Assembly: GCA_002083515.1 (NCBI GenBank)
Contig: LWDN01000083.1
Span: forward strand, 1 to 27,299
From: Proteobacteria bacterium HN_bin10
GTDB taxonomy: Bacteria; Pseudomonadota; Alphaproteobacteria; Caulobacterales; Aquidulcibacteraceae
DNA length: 27,299 nt
Direction of reading: 5' to 3'
Positions 13,603 through 21,193 of the stretch are shown one piece after another. The stretch's first letter is position 1. Every line of letters starts with the position of its first letter. Position numbers and translations under genes: made by a program. The notes beneath the pieces are model-generated. The model saw only the letters and a program-made list of their open reading frames with translations. It ran no database searches and was not told where the DNA came from.

Positions 13603-14526
13603 TCATCGCCAAGTCTCCACGAACTCGGTCAAATTCGGCAGCCAGTCGACGAGACCATGCAGCAGAATAACCAAGAGCAGAGATTGGGTTCGTGCATAGA
13701 TCAACCCGAATGCCAGCCCGACGGGCGATAGAACCGCAATCGTATGAGCGATGACTTGCAGCGGATCGGCGCTCCAGCCATCGACGCCAGGGCCGCCGCG
13801 CATGAACAAGCCGGGCGCATGCGCAAGTCCGAAGAGAACTGAGGTTCCGATCACCCCCGCCCAGGCAGAGCCGAACCAGGCAGTGAGCCGCGTCTGCAAC
13901 ACGCCGCGAAACAGGAATTCCTCGGTCACGCCCGCTTCCAGCGTCATCCAGAGATAGCCGAGCGGCAGCGCCCAGATCATCACGTCGAATGTGGGCGGGA
14001 TTCCGGATATCTGCTTGAGGCTCGGCGTGACGACGCAGATTATCGCCAGAATAGCGGCGCCCAGCACGATCAGCGTGCGCCAGAATTTGCGCCCAACGAG
14101 GCCTAACTGAGTGATGGGGCCGAGCTTTCCGCCAAGCATGACAATCAAGATCGCCGGGGCCGCCACATGCGCGACGAGCTTCAAGCCGAGCACAAGCCCT
14201 TCCTGCTCCGGGCCGGGTGCGAATGCCTGGCGCGCCCAGGTCATGCCGAAACCCAGGAAGAGCACGGCGTAGATCGTGGCCAAGTAGAGCAGGATCGCGC
14301 CACTCTCGGTACGGGGACGCTTAACTTCAAGGCGGGGCGCCTTGGCGCCGCGGGTCAGGAGCCAGGCGAGGCCGCTCAGGCCAAGCCCGAAGATGGCGGC
14401 AATGAAGACTCCGGAGGTCCAGTCGCCGCCGGTCGCCCACAGATAGGCGGTCGAGCCGCCCCACAACATTGCATATGCCATGGCGGCGATGATCGCCGCG
14501 CCCTTCCCCGCGCGTTCGCCAGCCAT
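13603..14526 (-). CDS. CPBP-family intramembrane glutamic endopeptidase
   Basis: This 307-aa membrane protein has about eight hydrophobic segments. The CPBP (Abi/Rce1-like) core is complete: EEFLFRG with Glu202-Glu203 and Arg207, FGLAHAP with His236, and HGLVDW with His290 and Asp293. These residues form the active site of Rce1-type intramembrane proteases. Bacterial members have been linked to bacteriocin self-immunity and other membrane proteolysis; the substrate here is unknown. The ATG at 14526 has AGGAG nine bases upstream, and the start lies in the 3' arm of a 9-bp hairpin (14525-14553). It is transcribed in the same direction as petABC but separated from petC by a terminator-like hairpin. 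Its 3' end touches the cell wall hydrolase stop codon. Confidence 0.9.
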   Translation of the reverse strand: MAGERAGKGAAIIAAMAYAMLWGGSTAYLWATGGDWTSGVFIAAIFGLGLSGLAWLLTRGAKAPRLEVKRPRTESGAILLYLATIYAVLFLGFGMTWARQAFAPGPEQEGLVLGLKLVAHVAAPAILIVMLGGKLGPITQLGLVGRKFWRTLIVLGAAILAIICVVTPSLKQISGIPPTFDVMIWALPLGYLWMTLEAGVTEEFLFRGVLQTRLTAWFGSAWAGVIGTSVLFGLAHAPGLFMRGGPGVDGWSADPLQVIAHTIAVLSPVGLAFGLIYARTQSLLLVILLHGLVDWLPNLTEFVETWR

Positions 14527-14553
14527 CGACCGAATCTCCTGGTGTCGGTCGAT
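14525..14553 (-). promoter_or_regulatory. Inverted repeat over the start of the CPBP gene
   Basis: Arms atcgaccga (14525-14533) and tcggtcgat (14545-14553) are perfect over 9 bp with an 11-base loop. Read on the minus strand, the AGGAG ribosome binding site is in the loop and the first bases of the ATG close the stem. The layout mirrors that of the convergent gene at 12740-12777. A 9-bp repeat alone could occur by chance in a window this size. Confidence 0.5.
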
Positions 14554-14557
14554 AGAT

Positions 14558-14595
14558 GCAAAGACGGGACGCGCCAGATGCGCGTCCCGCTTTGC
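14558..14595 (-). terminator. Probable terminator of the petABC operon
   Basis: A long stem pairs gcaaagacgggacgcgc (14558-14574) with gcgcgtcccgctttgc (14580-14595), with one bulged base and a 5-base loop. It lies 21 bp past the petC stop and before the CPBP start. The T tract on the minus strand is weak (tctttgcatct), so it may also act in both directions or as an RNA 3'-end stabiliser. Confidence 0.65.
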
Positions 14596-14615
14596 AACTT
14601 AGATGTTGGCTTCAG

Positions 14616-15458
14616 CTAGTGGCTCTCGCCGCGCCAGACTTGCTTGTAGGCGAGGTAGAGCAGCGCCGCGAGCGCGGCCAGGAAGGCCAGCACCACCAGC
14701 CCCATCCGCTTGCGCTCTTCCATGTGCGGATCGGCCGCCCATTGCAGGAACGTCGTCACGTCGGTGGCGTATTGTTCGACCGTGGTCGGCGAGCCGTCCG
14801 CGTACGGCACCGCGCCTTCGGCCAGCGGCGGCGCCATGGCGATCTTCCCGCCCGGGAAATAGCGGTTGTGATAGAGCGTGCCTTCCACTTCGCCCGTATA
14901 GCCCATGAGCAGCGAGCGCACGTAATCGGCGCCGCCATGGCGGGCCGAGGTGATCACCGAGAGATCGACCGGATAGGCGCCGCCGTTGGAGGCGCGCGCC
15001 GCGATCTCGTTCGGGAACGGACGGCGGAAGCGATCGGAGATGCGCCCCGGACGATCGGTGATTTGACCGGAGTTCGGATCGATGTCGCTGATGGTCACCG
15101 CCGACGCGATCGCGCGCACATAAGGATTGTCGGTCACGTCAACGAACGACCCGCCGTGCGCGGGCTTGCCCACATGCGGCTCCATTTCACCGCTCTCGTG
15201 GTTGCGCACCATGTAGAGCGCGAACGGGCCGCCCTCTTGGCCGAGATGGCGATACGAGAGATGGCTCATCGCGTGGCAGTTGGAGCAAACCTGCTGATAC
15301 ACCTGGAAGCCGCGTTGAACGGCGGCCATGTCGTAGCCGCCCACCGGGCTCTCAAAGCTGAACGGATAATCTTCCGGATGCTCGGCTTTGCCCGCCGCGA
15401 ACGCGACGCCCAAACCGGCGACGAGGATGGCCGCAGCCGCGGAGATTGCGCGCAACAT
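14616..15458 (-). CDS. petC: Cytochrome c1 of the bc1 complex
   Basis: PetC carries electrons from the Rieske protein to soluble or membrane cytochrome c at the periplasmic face of the inner membrane. The 280-aa precursor has a signal peptide (residues 1-21, MLRAISAAAAILVAGLGVAF), the covalent haem site CSNCH (58-62), the axial Met in GGKIAMAPPL, and a C-terminal membrane anchor (about 251-270) followed by KQVWRGESH. Length and layout are standard for alphaproteobacterial cytochrome c1. The ATG at 15458 overlaps the petB stop by one base (TAATG), so translation is coupled. It is the last gene of petABC and is followed by a terminator-like hairpin. Confidence 0.96.
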   Translation of the reverse strand: MLRAISAAAAILVAGLGVAFAAGKAEHPEDYPFSFESPVGGYDMAAVQRGFQVYQQVCSNCHAMSHLSYRHLGQEGGPFALYMVRNHESGEMEPHVGKPAHGGSFVDVTDNPYVRAIASAVTISDIDPNSGQITDRPGRISDRFRRPFPNEIAARASNGGAYPVDLSVITSARHGGADYVRSLLMGYTGEVEGTLYHNRYFPGGKIAMAPPLAEGAVPYADGSPTTVEQYATDVTTFLQWAADPHMEERKRMGLVVLAFLAALAALLYLAYKQVWRGESH

Positions 15459-17044
15459 TAGGCAGCCCCTTGGGTGACTGGCTTGGCGATGGTGTCAGGC
15501 ACGCGGTCCGGCCGCTCGCGCAGGCCAAGGATCGGCAGGATCACCAGGAAGAAGGCGAAATAATAGATCGTCAGCAGCAACGAGAAGTTCGTCACCGTGA
15601 AGCGCGCCGGCGAATTGCGCTCGATCGAGAAGAACGGCGCGCCGGCGCCGACCTCTTCCTTCACTTCGGTGATGTGCTCTTCAAGCAGGTCGGCGGTGTC
15701 GCCTTCGACCGAACGCGACTGCGGACTGCCGCCGACCACGCCGCGCACCACGCCGGTTGTGGCCCCGGTGCGGGTGACGGCCGTCATCGAGGCGCCCTCG
15801 GTGCGCAACGCCGCCACCGCGGCGTCGGCGGCCTCGCCCCACTCGGAGGCGCTGGCCGCTTGCACTTGCTGCTCGGCAACCTGGCCGCCCTCAACCCAAT
15901 TCAACGTGGCTGAGAACGGCGCCACCTTAAACATGATGTTGCCGGGGTTCTGGCCGCCGCACCAGCCGAGCGCGATGCAGACCAGCACGAAGATGATGAA
16001 GAACTGCCGCGCAATCGGGCGGTAGCGCATCGAGCGCACGCGCGAGGTGTCGAGCCACGGCAGAATGAACAGAATGCCGATCGAGGCGAACATCGCCAGC
16101 ACGCCGGCGAGTTTGGAATCGATCGGGCCGATGTTGAAATCGAATGCGCGCAGGATGGCGTAGAACGGCAGCAGGTACCATTCCGGCACGATTTCCGGCG
16201 GCGTCTGCAGCGGGTTGGCCGGGATGAAATTGTCCGCGTGCCCCAGTGCATCGGGCATGTAGAACACGAACACCGCGAACAGGATCAGGAACAACGTCGT
16301 CGCGAACAGGTCCTTGATCGTAGCGTGCGGCGTGAACGGCACGGTGTCGGCCTTGGACTTCACCTCGACGCCGGCGGGGTTGTTCTGTCCGCTCTCGTGC
16401 AGCGCCCAGACGTGCAGCGCGACAACGCCCGCGATCACGAACGGCAACAGATAATGCAGCGAGAAGAAGCGGTTCAGCGTCGGCTGGTCGACCGAGAAAC
16501 CGCCCATCAGCCAGTTCTTGATGCTTTCGCCGACGAGCGGCAGCGCGCCGATCAGGTTGGTGATGACGGTCGCGGCCCAGAAGCTCATCTGGCCCCAGGG
16601 CAGCGAATAGCCGAGGAACGCCGTCGCCACCATCAGCAGATAGATGAGGCAACCCAGAATCCAGAGCAGTTCGCGCGGCGCCTTGTAGGACCCGTAATAG
16701 AGTCCGCGGAACATGTGCACGTAGACGGCCAGGAAGAACATCGAAGCGCCGACGGCGTGGATGTTCTGGATCAGCCAACCGTAGGGAACGTCGCGCTCAA
16801 TCCGCTGCACCGAGGCGAACGCGAGGTCGACGTGGGGCACGTAGTGCATCGCCAGCACCACGCCGGTGACGATCTGCACCACGAGGCAGAGCGACAGCAT
16901 GGCGCCGAACGTCCACCAATAATTGAGATTGCGCGGCGTCGGGTAGGCGACGAAGCTATCGTGCGCCAGCCGCACGATCGGCAGCCGCTTGTCGAGCCAG
17001 CGCGTAAAGGCCGATTTCGGCTCGTAGGTCGAAGGTCCGCTCAC
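15458..17044 (-). CDS. petB: Cytochrome b of the bc1 complex, with C-terminal insert
   Basis: PetB holds the two b haems and both quinone sites of ubiquinol-cytochrome c reductase. Haem ligands are His96, His110, His197 and His211; PEWY (287-290) marks the Qo site, and eight transmembrane helices can be placed. At 528 aa it is about 100 residues longer than the usual 400-440. The excess lies between helix 7 (ending near 368) and the last helix (about 484-507, NFSLLLTIYYFAFFLVILP). This segment (about 372-482) is hydrophilic, Ala/Glu/Thr-rich, with probable helices (EWGEAADAAVAALR, DTADLLEEHITEVKEEV) and no known motif. The GTG at 17044 has GGAG ten bases upstream, 16 bp after petA. The sequence is continuous, so the insert is not an assembly break. 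Confidence 0.95.
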   Translation of the reverse strand: MSGPSTYEPKSAFTRWLDKRLPIVRLAHDSFVAYPTPRNLNYWWTFGAMLSLCLVVQIVTGVVLAMHYVPHVDLAFASVQRIERDVPYGWLIQNIHAVGASMFFLAVYVHMFRGLYYGSYKAPRELLWILGCLIYLLMVATAFLGYSLPWGQMSFWAATVITNLIGALPLVGESIKNWLMGGFSVDQPTLNRFFSLHYLLPFVIAGVVALHVWALHESGQNNPAGVEVKSKADTVPFTPHATIKDLFATTLFLILFAVFVFYMPDALGHADNFIPANPLQTPPEIVPEWYLLPFYAILRAFDFNIGPIDSKLAGVLAMFASIGILFILPWLDTSRVRSMRYRPIARQFFIIFVLVCIALGWCGGQNPGNIMFKVAPFSATLNWVEGGQVAEQQVQAASASEWGEAADAAVAALRTEGASMTAVTRTGATTGVVRGVVGGSPQSRSVEGDTADLLEEHITEVKEEVGAGAPFFSIERNSPARFTVTNFSLLLTIYYFAFFLVILPILGLRERPDRVPDTIAKPVTQGAA

Positions 17045-17060
17045 TTAAGACGCTCCAAGC

Positions 17061-17597
17061 TTAGCCGATGCGGATCGCGGTCGGGCCGGTGAAGAGATAG
17101 GGCGCAGGCTCTAGATTTTTCGGCGCCGGTCCGCGGCGGATGCGGCCCGAGGTGTCGTAGTCCGAGCCGTGGCAGGGGCAGAACCAGCCGCCGTAGGACG
17201 AGCCTTCCACAAAAGTAGGCACGCAGCCCAAGTGAGTGCAGCTTGCTTGAAGAATGAGCCACTCGGGCCGGCCCGGCTGGCCATCTTCCTGAGCCAAGCG
17301 CTCGGCGTCGCTTTGCGGATCCTTCAGATTGGCGAAGTCGTCGCGTTGCGCGGCAGCGATTTCATTCGCCGTGCGGTGGCGCACGAACACCGGCTTGCCT
17401 TGCCACATCACCTTGATCTGCTGACCCTCGGGGATGGCGCCGAGATCGACCTCGGTGGTCGAGAGCGCGCGCGTATCGGCGGCGGGGTTCATCTGATCGA
17501 TGAACGGCCACGCCGTGGCCGCCACGCCCACCGCGCCAACCGAGGCGCTTGCTATGTAGATGAAATCTCGCCGGTTGGGGTCTTTGTCGTCGGCCAC
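17061..17597 (-). CDS. petA: Rieske iron-sulfur subunit of the bc1 complex
   Basis: PetA accepts the first electron from ubiquinol at the Qo site and passes it to cytochrome c1. The 178-aa protein has a Tat-type N-terminus (RRDFIY, residues 9-14), a membrane anchor (about 13-32) and the [2Fe-2S] ligands Cys120/His122 (CTHLGC) and Cys140/His143 (CPCHG), with the disulfide pair Cys125/Cys142. The start is a GTG at 17597 with GGAGCGGGCGA upstream. It is the first gene of petABC; the promoter should be in the 129-bp divergent gap shared with trmL, though I cannot place it with confidence. Confidence 0.96.
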   Translation of the reverse strand: MADDKDPNRRDFIYIASASVGAVGVAATAWPFIDQMNPAADTRALSTTEVDLGAIPEGQQIKVMWQGKPVFVRHRTANEIAAAQRDDFANLKDPQSDAERLAQEDGQPGRPEWLILQASCTHLGCVPTFVEGSSYGGWFCPCHGSDYDTSGRIRRGPAPKNLEPAPYLFTGPTAIRIG

Positions 17598-17726
17598 TCG
17601 CCCGCTCCGCTTGGTTCGCCGTTAAAGCTAGGCTAGTCCGGGCTCGCGGGCGCGTGGCGGCTCGCCGCAGGCGCAACACCGATTTCCCCGATTCAACCCC
17701 GATTCTCCGGCGACGGAGGCCATAAC

Positions 17727-18191
17727 GTGCGGCTCGCTCTCTATCAACCTGACATCCCTCAAAATCTCGGCGCGGCACTTCGCCTCTCTGCCTGTCTCGG
17801 CGTGGCGTTGGACGTGATCGAACCCTGCGGCTTTCCGCTCACCGACGCCGCCATGAAGCGGGCGGCGCTCGATTATGGCGACAAGGCCAGCGTCAGCCGC
17901 CACGCCAGCTTCGCCGCCTTCCGCTCGGCCCCGGAACGACAAGGCGGGCGGCTGGTGCTGGTCGAGACCGATGGCGCCGTCAGTTTTCAGGATTTCTCGT
18001 TCTCCACAGGCGACACGCTGATCCTCGGCCGCGAGAGCGCCGGCTCGCCGGGGGAGCTCTACGAAGCCGCCCAGGCCAGCGTGCGGGTGCCGATGCGGCG
18101 CGGCTTGCGCTCGCTCAATGTCATCGCCGCGGCGGCTGTGGTGTTGACCGAAGCGATGCGGCAAACCGGGGCGTGGGAGAAATTGGATTGA
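17727..18191 (+). CDS. trmL: tRNA (cytidine(34)-2'-O)-methyltransferase TrmL
   Basis: TrmL is a SPOUT-class enzyme that methylates the 2'-O of the wobble nucleotide (position 34) of certain tRNA-Leu using S-adenosylmethionine. The 154-aa protein is the minimal single-domain form. Motif 1 is QNLGAALRLSACLG (12-25), with the Asn and Arg of the family; motif 2 is LGRESAGSP (about 99-107); motif 3 is RSLNVIAAAAVVL (about 127-139), forming the trefoil knot. The start is a GTG at 17727 with GGAGG upstream. It is divergent from petA and overlaps hemF, an arrangement common in Alphaproteobacteria. Confidence 0.93.
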   Translation: MRLALYQPDIPQNLGAALRLSACLGVALDVIEPCGFPLTDAAMKRAALDYGDKASVSRHASFAAFRSAPERQGGRLVLVETDGAVSFQDFSFSTGDTLILGRESAGSPGELYEAAQASVRVPMRRGLRSLNVIAAAAVVLTEAMRQTGAWEKLD

Positions 18192-19057
18192 GCGACGATC
18201 GCAAGGCGCGGGCAAAGGCGTGGTTCGAATCCCTCCGCGACGAGATTTGCGCGGCGTTCGAGGCGTTGGAGGACGAGGCGCCCGCGGACCTTTACCCCGG
18301 CGCGCCGGGGCGCTTCGTCCGCACGCCTTGGCGTCGGGGCGACGGCTCCGCCGATCAGGGCGGCGGCGTCGCCGGGCTGATGCGGGGGCGGTTCTTCGAG
18401 AAGGTCGGCGTGCATGTGAGCACGGTGTACGGCGCGTTTTCGCCCGAGTTCGCCAAGAACGTAAAGGGCGCCGCCGACGATCCGCGCTTCTGGGCTTCGG
18501 GCATTTCGCTGATCGCGCATCTGCGCAACCCCCACTGCCCCGCGGCTCACATGAACACGCGCCACATCACGACGACTGAATGGTGGTTCGGCGGCGGCGG
18601 CGATCTCAATCCGACGCAGACATACCAGCGTGACGAGACGAGCGCGGACGCGCAGGCGTTCCATGCGCCCTACCGCGACGCCTGCGAGAAGCACGAAGCG
18701 GGCTTGTATGCGCGCTACAAGAAATGGGCCGACGAATATTTCTGGCTGCCGCATCGGGGCGAGCCGCGCGGAGTCGGCGGCATCTTCTACGATCACCACA
18801 ATAGCGGCGACTGGGAGGCCGACTTCGCCTTCACTCAGGACGTCGGCCGCGCGTTCCTGACTGGCTATTTGCCGGTGCTGCGCAAGCACATGGCCACGCC
18901 CTGGAGCGAAGCGGACCGCGAAGAGCAACTCGTACAGCGAGGCCGCTACGTGGAGTTCAACCTGCTCTACGACCGCGGCACCACCTTCGGCCTGAAGACG
19001 GGCGGCAATGTCGAAAGCATTCTCTCCTCGATGCCGCCGGTGGCGAAGTGGCCTTGA
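18188..19057 (+). CDS. hemF: Oxygen-dependent coproporphyrinogen III oxidase
   Basis: HemF decarboxylates coproporphyrinogen III to protoporphyrinogen IX with O2, late in haem synthesis, so it supplies cofactor for the neighbouring cytochrome bc1 genes. The 289-aa protein shows the family segments HMNTRHI, WWFGGGGDLNP, YRDACEKHE, GGIFYDHHNSGDW and GRYVEFNLLYDRGTTFGL. The TTG at 18188 overlaps the trmL stop (TTGA) and has GGAGA upstream; a GTG at 18173 would add five residues and cannot be excluded. Presence of the aerobic enzyme fits an aerobic organism. A perfect palindrome begins at the base after its stop codon. Confidence 0.95.
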   Translation: MSDDRKARAKAWFESLRDEICAAFEALEDEAPADLYPGAPGRFVRTPWRRGDGSADQGGGVAGLMRGRFFEKVGVHVSTVYGAFSPEFAKNVKGAADDPRFWASGISLIAHLRNPHCPAAHMNTRHITTTEWWFGGGGDLNPTQTYQRDETSADAQAFHAPYRDACEKHEAGLYARYKKWADEYFWLPHRGEPRGVGGIFYDHHNSGDWEADFAFTQDVGRAFLTGYLPVLRKHMATPWSEADREEQLVQRGRYVEFNLLYDRGTTFGLKTGGNVESILSSMPPVAKWP

Positions 19058-19132
19058 GTCAATATGGACCGCCGGCGCCCTCGCCGGCCGGCGCCGTGCA
19101 TGCCGGCGAGGGCGCCGGCGGTCCATATTGAC
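19058..19132. repeat. Perfect 31-bp inverted repeat (family D)
   Basis: Arms 19058-19088 and 19102-19132 are exact reverse complements, with a 13-base spacer. The arm begins gtcaatatggaccgccggcg and continues to ccggc. It starts immediately after the hemF stop codon. The ggaccgccggcg core looks like a dispersed intergenic repeat. As RNA it would be a very stable hairpin and may act as terminator or mRNA stabiliser, but there is no T run. Confidence 0.9.
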
Positions 19133-19204
19133 GCCCGCGACAAAGCCGACTCTTTCGAAGCGACTAGGCCCGGCTCAGATCGCCGAGCCTTCTCACACAC
19201 CGCC

Positions 19205-19594
19205 TCACCGCGCCCGCACGTTCTCCCGCAGCCACGCCGCGAACTCGGCGTCATCGATTTCGCCAGCCGCCAGCGACAAACACTGCACAATCACCTCGGC
19301 TTCGCTGGCGACGATCTCGACGCCGTTCACATAGAGAAAGGCATACGCGGCCAGAAAGCCTGTACGCTTATTGCCATCGACAAACGGGTGGTTGCGCATG
19401 ACGCCGGCTGCATAGAGAGCGCCCAAAGCGACGAGGTCACTCTGGCCATAACTCCAGGCGTTGCGCGGGCGGGCGAGCGCCGATTCCAGCAAGCCGAGGT
19501 CACGTACGCCAGCCGCCCCGCCGTGCTCGGCGAGTTGCTCTTCGTGCATGACCAGGACCGCCTCGACGCCAAGCCACTTGGGCTCGGTGGTCAT
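19205..19594 (-). CDS. doc: Doc/Fic-family (death-on-curing) toxin
   Basis: This 129-aa Doc-type toxin has the Fic motif HPFVDGNKRTG (69-79), containing the catalytic His and the phosphate-binding GNKR of Doc proteins rather than the GNGR of AMP-transferring Fic enzymes. Known Doc phosphorylates elongation factor EF-Tu and stops translation. The N-terminal LGVEAVLVMHEEQLAEHGG and RDLGLLESALARP are also family features, as is the C-terminal AAWLRENV. The ATG at 19594 overlaps the antitoxin stop (ATGA), the usual antitoxin-first layout. All catalytic residues are present, so the toxin is probably functional and held by the AbrB-type antitoxin upstream. Confidence 0.93.
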   Translation of the reverse strand: MTTEPKWLGVEAVLVMHEEQLAEHGGAAGVRDLGLLESALARPRNAWSYGQSDLVALGALYAAGVMRNHPFVDGNKRTGFLAAYAFLYVNGVEIVASEAEVIVQCLSLAAGEIDDAEFAAWLRENVRAR

Positions 19595-19893
19595 TTCGCC
19601 AGCTCACGCAGCGCGTTGCGATAGCGCTTCATGGCCCGGCGCGCGGCCTCGATCTGCTCTTGCATCTCGGCTTCATGGCGGCTCAACGCCACGCCGCTCG
19701 GCATGTCGCTGACGCTGAGTTCGTCGCCCTCGCCGACGCCGAGCTTGGCCAGCACCTCCTTGGGAAGCACCACGCCCAGGGAATTGCCGACGCGGCGGAC
19801 CTTCAGAGTCCGGCCAGCCGGCTTTGGCCGCCCCTCGTAAGGGGTCTCGCCGCCATCGCGGACGCCGCCGGGCTTTTTGGGTTCATCGCTCAT
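19591..19893 (-). CDS. AbrB/MazE/SpoVT-type antitoxin
   Basis: This 100-aa protein has a disordered basic N-terminus, a swapped-hairpin AbrB domain at about 27-72 (LKVRRVGNSLGVVLPKEVLAKLGVGEGDELSVSD), and a charged helical tail (about 73-100) expected to wrap the toxin. It binds DNA as a dimer and is expected to neutralise Doc and repress its own promoter. Pairing Doc with an AbrB-type rather than a Phd-type antitoxin is known but less classical. The ATG at 19893 has no ribosome binding site and lies only about 14 bp from candidate operator repeats, so the mRNA may be leaderless or have a very short leader. Confidence 0.9.
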   Translation of the reverse strand: MSDEPKKPGGVRDGGETPYEGRPKPAGRTLKVRRVGNSLGVVLPKEVLAKLGVGEGDELSVSDMPSGVALSRHEAEMQEQIEAARRAMKRYRNALRELAK

Positions 19894-19905
19894 GAGGGGA
19901 ATATA

Positions 19906-19927
19906 TGTTATAACTTGTGTTATAACA
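19906..19927 (-). promoter_or_regulatory. Candidate promoter/operator of the AbrB-doc module
   Basis: Two copies of the 8-bp palindrome gttataac (19907-19914 and 19919-19926) are separated by four bases in an otherwise rare AT-rich island. TATAAC and TATATT read as -10-like elements on the minus strand. The spacing of 12 bp between equivalent positions (about one helical turn) fits cooperative binding by the antitoxin, so autorepression is likely. Confidence 0.65.
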
Positions 19928-19933
19928 AGCCCC

Positions 19934-21193
19934 TCAAGCCAGTCCCTGCGCCACCGCTTTCAGCCGCTCGATGACGCTGAGCTTGTCGTCGGGAAAATCG
20001 GCGTCGACCCACCAATCCTCGACCTCGCGCATGACCAGGCCGACCTTGGGGCCAGCCGGCACGCCAGCGGCCATGATCTCATCGCCGGTCAGCGGCAGGC
20101 GCGGCGGCTTCCACATCTGCCCGTGCGCGACGAGCGCGCGCCATTGCTGCGCTTTATCGCCGCCCGATGCGGCCCACGCGAGCATGACGCGATCACGGAA
20201 AGCTTCGTTGCCGAGCTTGTAAATGGCGCGGCGCATTTCGCGCAGCGACATGTAGGAGGTGATCTTTACATCATCGCCGAGGGCGGCGACGAGACGATCG
20301 CGCTCTTCGTTCGAGAGCTTGAGGCGCCGCGCCAGCGCCCGGGCAGCCTCCTGATCGGTGAGCGCCGCCGCCACGCGTGTCATCGCATCGACGGGCAGCA
20401 TGAGATCGGCTTCGAGCGTGCACAATGTGTCGAGGCGCGGCTCGTTGGAAAGCTCCGGCAACGCGCGCGCGCGCACTTCGATCGCCGTCATCCCCTCCCA
20501 TGCCGCGCGCGGATCGGGCGCGGCCAGAAGCTTCTTGGTTTCCTTCCAGATGCGCTCGACCGAAAGCGTGTCGAGCCCGGCGGCGAGATCGGCGCAGGCG
20601 TCGAGGCCCTGCGGATCGATGGGCGTCTTTGCATACCAGGCGTTGAAGCGGAAGAAGCGCAGGATGCGCAGATAATCTTCCTTGATGCGCGTGCGCGCGT
20701 CGCCAATGAAAATGACGCGCCCGGCGCGCGCATCGTCGAGGCCGCCGCCCGTGGGATCGTGAATCTGACCCTGTGCATCGGCATAGAGCGCGTTCATGCG
20801 GAAGTCGCGGCGCTCGGCGTCCTCCGCCCAGCTTTCGGTGAACGCGACGGTGGCGCGGCGGCCATCGGTCGATACATCGCGGCGCAGCGTCGTCACCTCG
20901 AACGGCTTGTGATCGACGACGACAGTAACGGTGCCGTGCTCGATGCCGGTAGGATGCGCCGCGAAACCGGCCTTGTTCGCGACGGCCATGATCTCAGGCG
21001 GCGTCAGCTGGGTGGCGATGTCGATGTCGTCGACTTCCGCCCCCATCAAAGTGTTGCGCACGCAGCCGCCGACGAAGCGCGAGCCGCCGGCGCGCGCGGC
21101 CTCCAGCGCCGCGATCAGCTTCTGGGTCTCTGGCGCCTTAAGCCAGGCGGCGTGGGTGATGGAGGCGGTCTTCAACGAACCCTCAAAGATCAA
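19934..21193 (-). CDS. cca: CCA tRNA nucleotidyltransferase
   Basis: Cca adds or repairs the 3'-CCA end of tRNAs using CTP and ATP. The 419-aa class II enzyme shows the nucleotidyltransferase head with VGGCVRNTLMG (41-51), catalytic DDIDIAT (55-61), the ERRDFRMNALY motif (about 126-136) and the RIKEDYLRILRFFRF neck motif (about 168-182) that selects CTP/ATP, then an all-helical body. The first TTG (21193) overlaps the vapC stop as TTGA; an in-frame TTG at 21175 with GAGGG five bases upstream is an alternative start. The gene appears to depend on the upstream toxin-antitoxin transcript for expression unless an internal promoter exists. A second TA module lies 40 bp downstream. Confidence 0.93.
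   Translation of the reverse strand: MIFEGSLKTASITHAAWLKAPETQKLIAALEAARAGGSRFVGGCVRNTLMGAEVDDIDIATQLTPPEIMAVANKAGFAAHPTGIEHGTVTVVVDHKPFEVTTLRRDVSTDGRRATVAFTESWAEDAERRDFRMNALYADAQGQIHDPTGGGLDDARAGRVIFIGDARTRIKEDYLRILRFFRFNAWYAKTPIDPQGLDACADLAAGLDTLSVERIWKETKKLLAAPDPRAAWEGMTAIEVRARALPELSNEPRLDTLCTLEADLMLPVDAMTRVAAALTDQEAARALARRLKLSNEERDRLVAALGDDVKITSYMSLREMRRAIYKLGNEAFRDRVMLAWAASGGDKAQQWRALVAHGQMWKPPRLPLTGDEIMAAGVPAGPKVGLVMREVEDWWVDADFPDDKLSVIERLKAVAQGLA

Noticed and set aside
14556..15461. 301-codon plus-strand frame opposite petC
   Set aside because: Antisense shadow of cytochrome c1 with no domain.
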